Below are positions 52,705 through 61,658 of a DNA stretch of 64,000 bases, one piece after another. This stretch comes from Pontibacter sp. E15-1. Lineage in GTDB: Bacteria > Bacteroidota > Bacteroidia > Cytophagales > Hymenobacteraceae. Position 1 is the first letter of the stretch, and the number at the start of each line of letters is the position of its first letter. The stretch is from positions 1-64,000 of the forward strand of contig NZ_JAKVIR010000001.1 in NCBI RefSeq assembly GCF_022601975.1, written 5' to 3'. The translations under genes were made by a program, and so were the position numbers. The notes beneath the pieces are model-generated. The model saw nothing but the letters and a program-made list of their open reading frames with translations. It searched no databases and was not told the origin of the DNA.

Positions 52705-54510
52705 ATGGCACAAGACACCTTGCACACATTTCATATACCCGTTATGGGGCTGGCATTCTCCATCGACACACCGCTTAAAGTTGCCCGCTTTGGCATTGCA
52801 TCCGCTCTCTCGCTGGCCGACGACGCCCTGCTGGAGCAGATGCGCGCCTACTACAGCCGGAAATACGATCTCCCATACCAGCCCATTGCACCGAAGGACG
52901 ACGATTACCGGGCCAGGCGCATCACGGCCTGCCTGAACATGGTGCAGGAAGTGGTGCAGCTACAAATGCAAAAACTGCGTGACGAAGCGTTTACACCTGC
53001 CTCGGAGCTGACAAATTACTTCGAGATGCTGCCAGACACGGCCACCTTGAAAGCGCGATACAACCAGATGCGCCATACTTCGGCGCAGCCGGAAAAGCTA
53101 CAGCTGCAGCAGGAACTCCGCGCCGCCCTCGTGCCGGGCAGCATCGATGTGAACATCATGACAAAGCTTGACAAAACTAATTACGATCAGCACGGGAAGC
53201 CGCTGCCTCAGGAATTTTCTGATGCAACGGCAGCCCTGCGCGGTTTCGCCAACAGCAACCTGCACGCATCGGTCATCTTCTCGGCGGGTATGAACATGCG
53301 CCTGTTTGGTTCTATGGAGCAGTACCCGTGCTTTTTGCCAAATGCGGCCGGCGTTTTCGAGAAGAAGATCATCCTGAAGGTAAGCGACTACCGCTCGGCG
53401 ATGGTACAGGGAAAGGTGCTGGCCAAGAAAGGGCTTTGGGTATCGGAGTTTCGGGTGGAGTCTGGCCTGAACTGCGGTGGCCACGCTTTTGCCACCGATG
53501 GCTACCTGCTGGGCCCCATACTGGAGGAGTTTAAGCAAAACCGGGAGGCGCTGCGCCTTGAGCTTTACAGCATCTGGTGCTCGGCGCTTGCCAGCAAGGG
53601 TATACACGTTCCGGTCGATATCCCGGGGCAGCGCGTCACGGTGCAGGGCGGCATCGGCACGGCACAGGAGCACAGGTTCCTGCTGCAGCATTATGGCCTG
53701 GATGCCACCGGCTGGGGGACCCCTTTTCTGCTGGTGCCTGAGGCAACCACCGTTGACGGGGCAACGCTGCTCCAACTGGCTGCAGCGCGGGAGGACGATC
53801 TGTACCTGAGCCCGATCTCCCCGCTGGGCGTGCCGTTCAACGCGCTCCGAAACACGTCCGGCGAACGGCTGAAGAATGCCCGCATCGGGCAAGGCAAACC
53901 GGGAAGCCCCTGCATCAAAAAGCACCTGGTATCGGACATGGAGTTTACAGAACAGCCTCTTTGCACGGCCTCGCGCCAATACCAGCGCCGAAAGCTGGAG
54001 CAGCTGCGAGCCACACATTCTGACGCGGCGACGTATCTGGCGGAAGAGGCGAAAGTACTGGCAAAGGAGTGCCTGTGCGATGGACTGGCCAACGCTGCCA
54101 CACAGGTATTCATTGCCAGTAAAAAAGCGGCCACGCGCGCCGTGACTGTTTGCCCGGGACCCAATCTGGCCTACTTCTCAGGCGTGTTCAAACTGCGGGA
54201 AATGGTAGACCATATCTATGGCCGGTTCAACGCGCTGAACACCACATACCGGCCGCACATGTTTGTGAATGAGCTGCGGATGTATGTCGCCTACTGGACA
54301 AAAAAGAGAGAAGACGAGTTACTGCTGCTCTCCGACCGGCAGTATAAATACCTGCAAAACTTCCGGGAAAGTCTGCTGAAAGGGATACAGTATTACAGGC
54401 AGCAACTGCCCGCGCTGTATAAAGATGACGTGGCCCGGCAGGTGATGACGCTAAAAGAGTTGCTGGAAGCCGAGCAAGACTTACAACTTGCCGAGGTCAC
54501 GGCTTCATAA
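52705..54510 (+). CDS. Large conserved protein of unknown function, TIM-barrel-like glycine motifs
   Basis: A 601-residue soluble protein from the ATG at 52705 (48 further codons upstream are open but featureless). No signal peptide. The middle shows motifs reminiscent of flavin-dependent nitronate monooxygenase/PfaD-like barrels: LNCGGHAFATDG (about 256-267), VQGGIGTAQEH (about 319-329) and TGWGTPFLLVPEA (about 339-351), then CIKKHLVSD. Near the C-terminus stands CPGPNLAYFSGVFKLREMVDHIYGR, followed by long helices. The opening FHIPVMGLAFSIDTPLKVARFGIASALSLADD also fits a barrel start. I do not recognise the family with certainty. It is transcribed alone with a terminator behind it. Confidence 0.65.
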   Translation: MAQDTLHTFHIPVMGLAFSIDTPLKVARFGIASALSLADDALLEQMRAYYSRKYDLPYQPIAPKDDDYRARRITACLNMVQEVVQLQMQKLRDEAFTPASELTNYFEMLPDTATLKARYNQMRHTSAQPEKLQLQQELRAALVPGSIDVNIMTKLDKTNYDQHGKPLPQEFSDATAALRGFANSNLHASVIFSAGMNMRLFGSMEQYPCFLPNAAGVFEKKIILKVSDYRSAMVQGKVLAKKGLWVSEFRVESGLNCGGHAFATDGYLLGPILEEFKQNREALRLELYSIWCSALASKGIHVPVDIPGQRVTVQGGIGTAQEHRFLLQHYGLDATGWGTPFLLVPEATTVDGATLLQLAAAREDDLYLSPISPLGVPFNALRNTSGERLKNARIGQGKPGSPCIKKHLVSDMEFTEQPLCTASRQYQRRKLEQLRATHSDAATYLAEEAKVLAKECLCDGLANAATQVFIASKKAATRAVTVCPGPNLAYFSGVFKLREMVDHIYGRFNALNTTYRPHMFVNELRMYVAYWTKKREDELLLLSDRQYKYLQNFRESLLKGIQYYRQQLPALYKDDVARQVMTLKELLEAEQDLQLAEVTAS

Positions 54511-54602
54511 ATACTGTTTAATCCACCAGAGTGGTTCAGGAAGGTATACCCGTTGGTATAGCTAGAGTACTGGCTATTCGCATCAGCCCAACAGAACCAA
54601 CA

Positions 54603-54648
54603 CAGCTGGCCATTTCCGTGAGTTACTGCTCCCGGAAATGGCCGGCTG
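54603..54648 (+). terminator. Hairpin terminator after the 601-residue protein gene
   Basis: CAGCTGGCCATTTCCG (54603-54618) pairs with CGGAAATGGCCGGCTG (54633-54648) with one mismatch; TGTTTGTG follows. It lies about 90 bases after the stop codon. Confidence 0.65.
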
Positions 54649-54770
54649 TTTGTGCGGGGTTTTGGGATCTTGCAACTTCGCATTTTATAACTTTAACTCG
54701 GAAATATAACGGTTACTTCTAAACTTGAACAACCTTGTTATCATAGCTGGCTTTGCGCTCCACGCCTGGG

Positions 54771-54921
54771 GTAGGGGCCCTTCTTAAGCTGGGGCGCGTT
54801 TTCCCGCTCGGCACTGTGTAGTTGAAGCTGCCGGGGGGTAGGGGCCCTCTTTCGCTCTGCTCAGGCTGCCTCACTACGTTCGGCACCGCAACACCTACAA
54901 GAAGAGGGCCCCTACCCCCGG
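54771..54921. repeat. GC-rich inverted repeat cluster (GTAGGGGCCC / GGGCCCCTAC)
   Basis: A left arm CCGGGGGGTAGGGGCCCTCTT (54831-54851) pairs with AAGAGGGCCCCTACCCCCGG (54902-54921) with one bulged G. A second left arm GTAGGGGCCCTTCTT lies at 54771-54785, and GTTTTCCCG/CGGGAAAAC can pair outside. The right-arm sequence recurs at 61829-61848 in another gap. The 690-base gap 54511-55197 holds no gene. Confidence 0.6.
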
Positions 54922-55197
54922 TGCCTCCCGGGAAAACTGGGAATCATTTTGCCCTGATCTAGCTAAACTGTACTTTCCCAAAGCATAAATATTTATTTGA
55001 TAGCAGGTTAATGTAAAGCTATGCCCGAGTTCACGGTTTTATACATGCCGCCCGGGTATGGGCTGAAGCAGTACAGAATGTTGAGGCATCCATACCTCCC
55101 CGATCATCAACGGAATGCGAACGCGCGCCGATAGCCCTGCGATACAAAAACCGCATAGCACCAAAGCTTGCATCGTAAAAGCGAGGGGGTATAAATT

Positions 55198-56463
55198 TTA
55201 GTTTTGGGCGTTCTCAGGTTCCAGATTGAACAAGGCGCTAAGGCTGTCCGATAATTGGCCCGGTTCGCCGCGCTGGCAGGCTGCCTTCAGTTCCATGGCA
55301 GGCAGTTTAACGATCTTGTTCAGCATGCGCTGCGTCACGGCATCCAGGAGTTGCGCCTGCTCGTCGTTGAGCTTTTTCACGTAACGGGCCAGTTCCTGCT
55401 GCCTGATCTGTTCGAGGTAGCCCTTGAACCGCTGAATGACGGGGGAAAAAGCCATCTCCTCGGCCCATACCGTAAAGTCGGCAACTGCCTCTGCTATAAG
55501 TAGCTCCACTGCCGGTACAGACGCCAGCCGCAACGCCAGCGTTTCGGAAGTGCGGTTCCGTATGGTGTCGATGTTGTATACCGAAATGCCGGGCAGGTTC
55601 TCCAGCGCCGCATCTATACTGCGCGGCATCGAGAGGTCCAGAAACACCCTGGGCTTGTGCGGGGATGCGGCTACCCGCTCTTTTGAAATGAAAAAGCAAT
55701 CGCCGGGCACACTCGATATCACCACATCTGCCTTTTCCATCTCCTGCCATACATCCTCCCAATACACGGCGCGGGCTCCTACCCGTTGGGCCAACTCAAG
55801 GGCTTTGTGGTGCGTTCTGTTTACCACGGTAAGCTGCTTTATCCGCGATTTCCGGAAGTTGAGGCACACATCGCGGCCGATTTCCCCCAGCCCCACCAAC
55901 AGCACGCGCGGATGGGCTATGTTTGCTGTCAGGGTTTCAACCATCTCCACGGTAGCATAGGCTACGGAGGCGGCCCCATCGCGAAAGTTTGTCGTGTTCA
56001 CTGCCTGCTTGTTTGCATGAAAAACGGTGTGCAGCAGGCGGTGCAGCAACGGGCCTACCGCATTGGCCTCCGATGCCCAGTGGTACGCGTTTTTTACCTG
56101 GTTCATAATCTGCATATCGCCTACCACCTGCGACTCCAGCCCGAGTGCCACCCGGAACAGGTGCGTCATGGCGGCTTTAGGATCGTTGATCGCCTTGAAG
56201 TAGGGCAAAATCCCTTTAGTGGCAATGAAGCCTTTTTCGAGGGCAATAAGTTTCACGAGCTCGTGTGTGCACGCCTTTTCAGCGGTATAGTATACCTCGG
56301 TGCGGTTGCAGGTAGACAGCACCATCACTTCCGTGCAGGCAGTATACTCTTTCACCTTGTCCAGCAGGTTTCGGCAGCCGACCTCGTTCAGGGATACAGC
56401 CTCCCGGATGGCGATGGGGGCATTTTTATAGGATAATGTCAGTACTCTTAAGGTTGCATGCAT
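55198..56463 (-). CDS. hemA: Glutamyl-tRNA reductase
   Basis: A 421-residue enzyme from the ATG at 56461-56463 (MHATLRVLTLSYKNAPI); 15 more in-frame codons upstream do not fit the family. It reduces glutamyl-tRNA to glutamate-1-semialdehyde, first step of tetrapyrrole synthesis. The catalytic Cys52 lies in LSTCNRTEVYY; LGLESQVVGDMQIMNQVKNAY follows, with V-G-D where GQ is usual; VLLVGLGEIGRDVCLNF is the NADPH fold; the C-terminal dimerisation helices end the protein. It lies 145 bases after the receiver-CRP gene on the same strand, so haem supply may be tied to the neighbouring signalling cluster. Confidence 0.93.
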   Translation of the reverse strand: MHATLRVLTLSYKNAPIAIREAVSLNEVGCRNLLDKVKEYTACTEVMVLSTCNRTEVYYTAEKACTHELVKLIALEKGFIATKGILPYFKAINDPKAAMTHLFRVALGLESQVVGDMQIMNQVKNAYHWASEANAVGPLLHRLLHTVFHANKQAVNTTNFRDGAASVAYATVEMVETLTANIAHPRVLLVGLGEIGRDVCLNFRKSRIKQLTVVNRTHHKALELAQRVGARAVYWEDVWQEMEKADVVISSVPGDCFFISKERVAASPHKPRVFLDLSMPRSIDAALENLPGISVYNIDTIRNRTSETLALRLASVPAVELLIAEAVADFTVWAEEMAFSPVIQRFKGYLEQIRQQELARYVKKLNDEQAQLLDAVTQRMLNKIVKLPAMELKAACQRGEPGQLSDSLSALFNLEPENAQN

Positions 56464-56608
56464 CTTTCTCCGCGGTTTACAGGCAAAGTTGTGCAAAACA
56501 ACAGTCAAAAAAGATGATGCTTGTCAGTGCGCGGCATGATCCTGAACAGCGCAGAATAGCAGGGATTGGCTGAAACCCGGGATTACAAAAGAGGTATGGC
56601 GCCTGCCT

Positions 56609-57673
56609 TTAGTTCCGCATGCTTCGCAGTTTGTCCGCGTTGATGATGGTGATCTTGCTGCCCTGGCTTTTGATCAGCTTCTCGTCCTTAAAGTCAGCCA
56701 GGGTGCGGATTACGGTTTCTTTAGAGGCCCCCACAATACTGGCCAGGTCTTCCCGCGAGATCGTCACCTCCGACTCCGTGCGCTGGGCGTTACCGGCATA
56801 CTGCTTCTCGACAAACAGCAGCGCCTCGGCCACCCGCTTCCTAACGGAGTTATAAGCCAGCCTCAGCAGCCGCTCCTCGCGCTCGGCCAGATTGTCCGAC
56901 AGGATTTTGATGAACTGGTTTGCCACCAGGCGGTTGCTGTGCAGCAGCAGGAAGAAGTCTTCCTTCGAGATGATGTAAATCTCGGCATCCTCCATCACCA
57001 CCGCCGACTCCCGGTAGGCGGTATCCTCAATCAGGTCGAGGTACCCGATAAAATCGCCGGCTTTGTAGAGGTTGGTGATATACTCCCGGCCATCCGCATT
57101 CGATTTGTAGCTTTTTACCTTGCCCTGGTTCAGGAAATAGAGCGCATTCGGGTAGTTGCCCTCCAGAAACAGCGTCTGTTTCTTTTTAAAGCGCTGCAGT
57201 TTCTTTTTGTCCGATGTCAGTTTCTCCAGGTTCTCCTGCCCTTTGGCCTCCTGCAGAAAATCACTGAGCCCTTCGGCGTTCTTCTGGAAACCTGACTTGA
57301 GTGTTTCGCTCTTTTTCAGGCGCATCTCCACCGCATCCAGCAGTTCCAGATCGTCAAACGGCTTGATCAGGTAGTCGTCGGCGCCCAGGTTCATCCCTTT
57401 CCGGAAGTCTTCTTTTTCAGATTTCGCGGTCAGGAAAATAAACGGGATACTGGCCGTGGCCGTGTTTCCGCTTAGCATGCGCAGCACGCCATACCCATCC
57501 AGTTGCGGCATCATGATGTCGCAGATAATCAGGTCCGGTAGTTCGCGTTTGGCCAGTTCCACACCGGCTTTCCCGTTCTCGGCCTCCAGCACCTCGTAAC
57601 TGGCCAGCGCTAAAATCTCAGCGATGTTCTCGCGTATCTCAAATTGATCCTCTATCAGCAATATCTTTTTCAT
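56609..57673 (-). CDS. Response regulator: CheY receiver fused to a CRP-type DNA-binding module
   Basis: A 354-residue protein. Receiver about 1-120 with phospho-acceptor Asp52 (IICDIMMPQLDG) and Lys in LIKPFDD. A cyclic-nucleotide-binding-like roll spans about 150-265 (FLEGNYPNALYFLNQGKVKSYK; AGDFIGYLDLIEDTAYRESAVV). A CRP-type helix-turn-helix is about 300-345 (ISREDLASIVGASKETVIRTLADFKDEKLI). It thus joins FixJ-like reception with FixK/CRP-like output in one chain. It is the last gene of a four-gene run, 4 bases after the hybrid kinase gene. Targets are not known; hemA follows. Confidence 0.92.
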   Translation of the reverse strand: MKKILLIEDQFEIRENIAEILALASYEVLEAENGKAGVELAKRELPDLIICDIMMPQLDGYGVLRMLSGNTATASIPFIFLTAKSEKEDFRKGMNLGADDYLIKPFDDLELLDAVEMRLKKSETLKSGFQKNAEGLSDFLQEAKGQENLEKLTSDKKKLQRFKKKQTLFLEGNYPNALYFLNQGKVKSYKSNADGREYITNLYKAGDFIGYLDLIEDTAYRESAVVMEDAEIYIISKEDFFLLLHSNRLVANQFIKILSDNLAEREERLLRLAYNSVRKRVAEALLFVEKQYAGNAQRTESEVTISREDLASIVGASKETVIRTLADFKDEKLIKSQGSKITIINADKLRSMRN

Positions 57674-57677
57674 GGTG

Positions 57678-58901
57678 CTATGCTTGCGGAAGCGTTACAG
57701 TAAACGTGGTGCCCTTGCCTACCTCACTCTGGTAATCAAGCGCGCCCCCCATTATGGTCACGTATTTTTTTACGATGTTCAGCCCCAGGCCGGTCCCTTG
57801 GATGTTGGTCACGTTCTGGGCCCGGAAAAACGGTGTGAACAGGTGCGCCTTGTCCGCCTCCGGTATACCGATGCCCTCGTCCTGCACGGTTACCCGTATC
57901 GCGTCGTCCTGTATGGCGGTGGCAAACCTGATTTCCTTGTGATCGGCGGAGTACTTGCTCGCGTTGGACAGCAGGTTGAACAGCACATTCTTCAGCAGCT
58001 GCTTGTCCAGCACAGTGGCGGAGCCGTTGCCCTGGTGGGTATACACGATCCGCTGCCCCAGCTTCAGCACCCCCTGCGCCTCCTCGGCCACCTCGGCCGC
58101 GAAAGTCTCCAGGTCGAAAGCGGTCGGGACATTGTAGATCTTGCCCTCCTCTATCCGGCTGATGGACAGGAAATCGTTAAGGATGCCCGTCAGGTTGCTC
58201 ACCGCCGACTTGATCCGGCCCACGTGTTTCATGCGCTTGTCGTCGTCCTCGGCGGTTTTATACTTCCCGATGAGCGACGCCGACGAGAGCACCGTGCTGA
58301 GCGGGGTGCGGAACTCGTGGGAGGCGATGGTCACGAACCTGGACTTCAGCTCGTGCAGTTCCTTTTCCTTCTGCAGGGCCTTGCGTACTTCCTGGTCTGC
58401 TTCGTACAGGCTCCTGTTGGTCTGCTCCAGCTTCCGGATGGCGGCGCCGAGCTCCTGCGTGCGCTCCTTCACGCGTTGCTCCAGCTCAGCGTTCAGGCGT
58501 TGGATCACGGCCAGGCTTTTGGCGTGCTCTATGCTATACCGTATAGAGCGTTCCAGCTCGTTGGGGTTGAGGGTGCCTTTGACGAGGTAATCGAGGGCAC
58601 CGGCACGCATGGCCTTTTCATCGGTTTCGCGGTCGCTCTGTCCGGTCAGGAGTATAAACGGGGCCTTGCTCTGCTGCCGGATGGCCTCTTTGATCAGCTC
58701 CAGGCCGTCGCGGGCGCCCAACCGGTAATCCACCAGGTAAATATCGTGGTGCCGCCGGGCAATAATTTCCAGCGCCTCATTAAAAGAGCCGGTCCACTCC
58801 AGCACATAGTTGCGCCCCGGAATGTCGTCTATGATGTCCCGGGTGATGATGAAGTCATCCTCATCATCGTCGACCAGCAAAATGCGAATTTTATCCAGCA
58901 T
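57678..58901 (-). CDS. Hybrid protein: N-terminal receiver followed by histidine kinase
   Basis: A 407-residue soluble protein. Receiver about 1-122 with Asp58 (IYLVDYRLG), a long coiled coil (about 125-185, LNAELEQRVKERTQELG), HisKA with H-box TIASHEFRTPLST (His195), and HATPase with NLLSNASKY, DEGIGI and GTGLGL. Receiver-first kinases act in phosphorelays, passing or adjusting signals from another kinase. It stands between the single-domain regulator (21 bases upstream) and the receiver-CRP regulator (4 bases downstream). Confidence 0.93.
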   Translation of the reverse strand: MLDKIRILLVDDDEDDFIITRDIIDDIPGRNYVLEWTGSFNEALEIIARRHHDIYLVDYRLGARDGLELIKEAIRQQSKAPFILLTGQSDRETDEKAMRAGALDYLVKGTLNPNELERSIRYSIEHAKSLAVIQRLNAELEQRVKERTQELGAAIRKLEQTNRSLYEADQEVRKALQKEKELHELKSRFVTIASHEFRTPLSTVLSSASLIGKYKTAEDDDKRMKHVGRIKSAVSNLTGILNDFLSISRIEEGKIYNVPTAFDLETFAAEVAEEAQGVLKLGQRIVYTHQGNGSATVLDKQLLKNVLFNLLSNASKYSADHKEIRFATAIQDDAIRVTVQDEGIGIPEADKAHLFTPFFRAQNVTNIQGTGLGLNIVKKYVTIMGGALDYQSEVGKGTTFTVTLPQA

Positions 58902-58922
58902 GAAAAGGGGTATGGTATAGGG

Positions 58923-59369
58923 CTACAGTTTGGGCAACTCCACTATCTCAAACCAGTATTTGCTCAACGTCTTCATCACATCCACCAAAGAGGCAAACGT
59001 GACCGGTTTGGTGATAAACGAGCTTACCCCCAGGTCGTAGGTTCGGAGGATGTCCTCTTCGGCCTTCGAGGTGGTGAGCACCACCACCGGTATCAGGCGC
59101 AGGCGGTCATCCGCCTTGATCTCCTTCAGCGCCTCCCGGCCATCCTTCTTGGGCATGTTCAGGTCCAGCAGGATGAGGCCCGGCATGGGGTGGCTGCTCA
59201 GGTCAGCGTACTTGCCCCGGTGGTGCAGGTAGTCCATCAGCTCCTCCCCGTTCTCCACAAAGTGGATGTTGTTTTTCAGGCGGCTTTCCTCCAACGCGTC
59301 TTTCACCAGCATGCGGTCTTCTGCGTCGTCGTCGGCAATCAGTATGATGATCGATTTTTTATCAGACAT
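58923..59369 (-). CDS. Single-domain response regulator (Rcp1-like)
   Basis: A 148-residue CheY-like protein with acidic pocket IADDDAEDR, phospho-acceptor Asp69 (ILLDLNMPKKDG) and the Lys of ITKPVTF. The long loop between beta2 and beta3 (NGEELMDYLHHRGKYADLSSHPMPG) is typical of Rcp1-type regulators that serve PAS/phytochrome-type kinases. It follows the PAS kinase gene by 10 bases, so it probably takes phosphate from that kinase. Confidence 0.92.
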   Translation of the reverse strand: MSDKKSIIILIADDDAEDRMLVKDALEESRLKNNIHFVENGEELMDYLHHRGKYADLSSHPMPGLILLDLNMPKKDGREALKEIKADDRLRLIPVVVLTTSKAEEDILRTYDLGVSSFITKPVTFASLVDVMKTLSKYWFEIVELPKL

Positions 59370-59379
59370 AGTTCTGGCG

Positions 59380-60924
59380 TTATTCCTCAGGATGTTTTAA
59401 GGCAAGTGTAATGATAAAGCGGGTACCGACGCCCGGCTGACTCCGCGCGGTTATATCCCCCCCGTGGCGTATGGCTATCTTGCGGCACACCGCCAGCCCG
59501 ATGCCAGAGCCCTCGTAGCGCTGCCCCTCCAGGCGCTGGAAGATGTTGAAGATGCGGTCCAGGTATTTTTCATCGAAGCCGATCCCGTTGTCCTCTATAT
59601 ATATCTCGGCCACCTCATCGCCGGGCGTGGCGGTCAGGTGCGCCTGGCGCTGCAGGCTTTTGGCGTAGATGTTGATGATCGGGCTCTCGCTCTCTTTCCG
59701 GAACTTGATGGCGTTGCTGAGCAGGTTCTGGAAGAGCTGGCGCATCTGGGTGGGCTCGGCCTCAATTTCAGGCAGCGGCGAGCGTATGATTTCCGTGCCG
59801 GTCTGCTCAATCGTCACTTCCAGGTCCGAGATGACCTCGGTCAGGATCTCGTCCAGCTTAACCCGCACGAAGGGCCTTGACTTGGCCGTGACCCTGGAGA
59901 AGTCCAACAGGTCGTTGATCAGGTTCTGCATGCGCGAAGCCGCGTTCAGCATGCGGTCCACGTAGTCTCTGCCCTGCCCGCTCAGGTTATCGTACTCTTT
60001 CGTCTTCAGCCTGTCGCCGAAGGCCTGTATCTTGCGCAACGGCTCCTGCAGGTCATGCGACGAGACGTAGGCAAAATCCTGGAGCTCGCGGTTGCTGCGC
60101 TCCAGTTCGGCAGCGTAGCGGCGCAAACGCTCTTCGGTTAACTTCTGTTTGGTGATGTCGTGCACGAAACCGGTATACACCTTGCGGTCAGCCAGTTGCA
60201 CCTCACTGATGCTCAGGTAAAACGGAAACACGGAGCCGTCCTTTCGCTTGCCCGTCACCTCGCGGCCAATCCCGATAATGCGTTTTTCGCCGGTTGTCTG
60301 GTAATGGTGGATGTAGCCATCGTGGCGGCTGCTGTCCGGCTCGGGCATCAGTATGTTGATGCTTTTCCCCAGCAGCTCCGCCGCATCATACCCAAACAGC
60401 CTGGCCGCCGAGGGATTCACCATCTCGATGATGCCGCGGGTGTCGATGGTGATGATGCCGTCAACCGCTGCCTGGATGATGGAGTTGATCTTGTTCTCGC
60501 TCTCGCGCAGGGCCGTTTCGGCTTTCTTGAGCTCGGTGATATCGTGCACGATGCCCGTGAACAGCTGCTTGTCCTTTAAGCGCACCTCGCTGATGCTCAG
60601 CAGAAACGGAAACACGGAGCCGTCTTTCTTCCTGCCCAGCACCTCGCGCCCCTTGCCTATTATCTGTCCTACACCGGTGCGGTGATAATTCTCGATATAC
60701 TGGTCGTGCTGGCTGCGGTCCGGCTCCGGCATCAGCATCTTCACGTTCCGGCCGATAACCTCTTCCGGGGCATAGCCGAAAATCCGCGCCGCGGCGGGGT
60801 TAACAGTTTCGACAATCCCCTTGCTGTCGATGGTAATGATACCATCAATGGCCGTGTCGATGATTGCTTTTAGCCGGGTGCTGTTTTCCATGCGCTGCTC
60901 GTAGTGGTTCGAAGGTGCTTCCAA
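59380..60924 (-). CDS. Soluble sensor kinase with two FixL-like PAS domains
   Basis: A 514-residue protein without membrane segments. PAS1 (about 14-130) and PAS2 (about 142-258) each contain the FixL-type helix and loop: LMPEPDRSQHDQYIENY ... IIGKGREV (His73, Arg93) and LMPEPDSSRHDGYIHHY ... IIGIGREV (His201, Arg221). In FixL the equivalent His binds haem and the Arg contacts bound oxygen, so both domains may hold haem. HisKA follows (FAYVSSHDLQEPLRK, His290), then HATPase (NLLSNAIKF, DNGIGF, GSGIGLAVCRK). It heads the four-gene signalling run. Many PAS domains with this pattern have not been shown to bind haem, so oxygen sensing is a strong but untested inference. Confidence 0.9.
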   Translation of the reverse strand: MEAPSNHYEQRMENSTRLKAIIDTAIDGIITIDSKGIVETVNPAAARIFGYAPEEVIGRNVKMLMPEPDRSQHDQYIENYHRTGVGQIIGKGREVLGRKKDGSVFPFLLSISEVRLKDKQLFTGIVHDITELKKAETALRESENKINSIIQAAVDGIITIDTRGIIEMVNPSAARLFGYDAAELLGKSINILMPEPDSSRHDGYIHHYQTTGEKRIIGIGREVTGKRKDGSVFPFYLSISEVQLADRKVYTGFVHDITKQKLTEERLRRYAAELERSNRELQDFAYVSSHDLQEPLRKIQAFGDRLKTKEYDNLSGQGRDYVDRMLNAASRMQNLINDLLDFSRVTAKSRPFVRVKLDEILTEVISDLEVTIEQTGTEIIRSPLPEIEAEPTQMRQLFQNLLSNAIKFRKESESPIINIYAKSLQRQAHLTATPGDEVAEIYIEDNGIGFDEKYLDRIFNIFQRLEGQRYEGSGIGLAVCRKIAIRHGGDITARSQPGVGTRFIITLALKHPEE

Positions 60925-61160
60925 GAAGCAAAAGTTTTGTTAAAAATAGCCTCTCCGACAAAGAATTGCTAAAGAAACCTGCATGCATTGCGGTTACATG
61001 ACAAATATCACCTTTGGAGTTGCCCGGTGTCATCAGGCAGGAGGCCGGCATCACCTACTTTTATACCTCTAAAACAAACTGATTCCCAAACGCTATGGCT
61101 CCCTTCGGCAACAAGAGCCGAGGCCGGTTAGTTGCCGAAGCATTTATACCTGCAGTTCCC

Positions 61161-61658
61161 ATGAAAAACGTACTCCTTGCCCTGGACCTTTCAGAATACG
61201 CCCAGACTATTGCGCTGCATACTGCTGAACTGGCACAGCGCGCCGAAGCGCGGCTCATTCTTTTTTACGCCTTTACTCCGGCTTCGCCAACAGAAGACGA
61301 GGCAAGTTGCCCCCCGAACGAAAGATGCATCCAAGCCAGCCTCGACAACCTGGCGCACAGGCTGCATCAGCAAACCAGGGTGTCGGTCACGCGCCTGGTC
61401 AAGCCGGGTATACCGCCAGCGGTGATTTTTGAGGTGGCCAACGGCGTGAAAGCGGACCTCGTGGTAATCTGCCGCAACAACTGCGCCTGCACGGCTGCCA
61501 TAACAGTAGCCCCGCCTCTGGCCGTACAAATCAACTATAAGCAGGTTCCGGTGCTCACGGTTGCCACCTCCGCCGATCCGCTAATGATCAAAGCCGCACT
61601 TGCCCAGCACATCCACCTCCCCGACTGCACCGCTTCATCCCGCTTAGATAATCTGTAG
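61161..61658 (+). CDS. Universal stress protein (short, single domain)
   Basis: A 165-residue UspA-fold protein from the ATG at 61161 (MKNVLLALDLSEYAQTIALHTAELAQRAEARLILFYAF); the frame runs 22 codons upstream without family features. The ATP-binding G-x2-G-x9-G-S/T motif expected near the end is absent: the region reads CRNNCACTAAITVAPPLAVQINYKQVPVLTV, so nucleotide binding is doubtful. It has an unusual number of cysteines. It is divergent from the PAS kinase gene; a Bacteroidota-like promoter (TTG, 18 bases, CACCTTTG) may lie around 60987-61015, between them. Confidence 0.8.
   Translation: MKNVLLALDLSEYAQTIALHTAELAQRAEARLILFYAFTPASPTEDEASCPPNERCIQASLDNLAHRLHQQTRVSVTRLVKPGIPPAVIFEVANGVKADLVVICRNNCACTAAITVAPPLAVQINYKQVPVLTVATSADPLMIKAALAQHIHLPDCTASSRLDNL

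Noticed and set aside
57672-59411. Plus-strand open frame of 579 codons
   Set aside because: It lies exactly antisense to three well-supported signalling genes; high GC in the third codon position of those genes keeps the opposite frame free of stops. No motif is seen in its translation.
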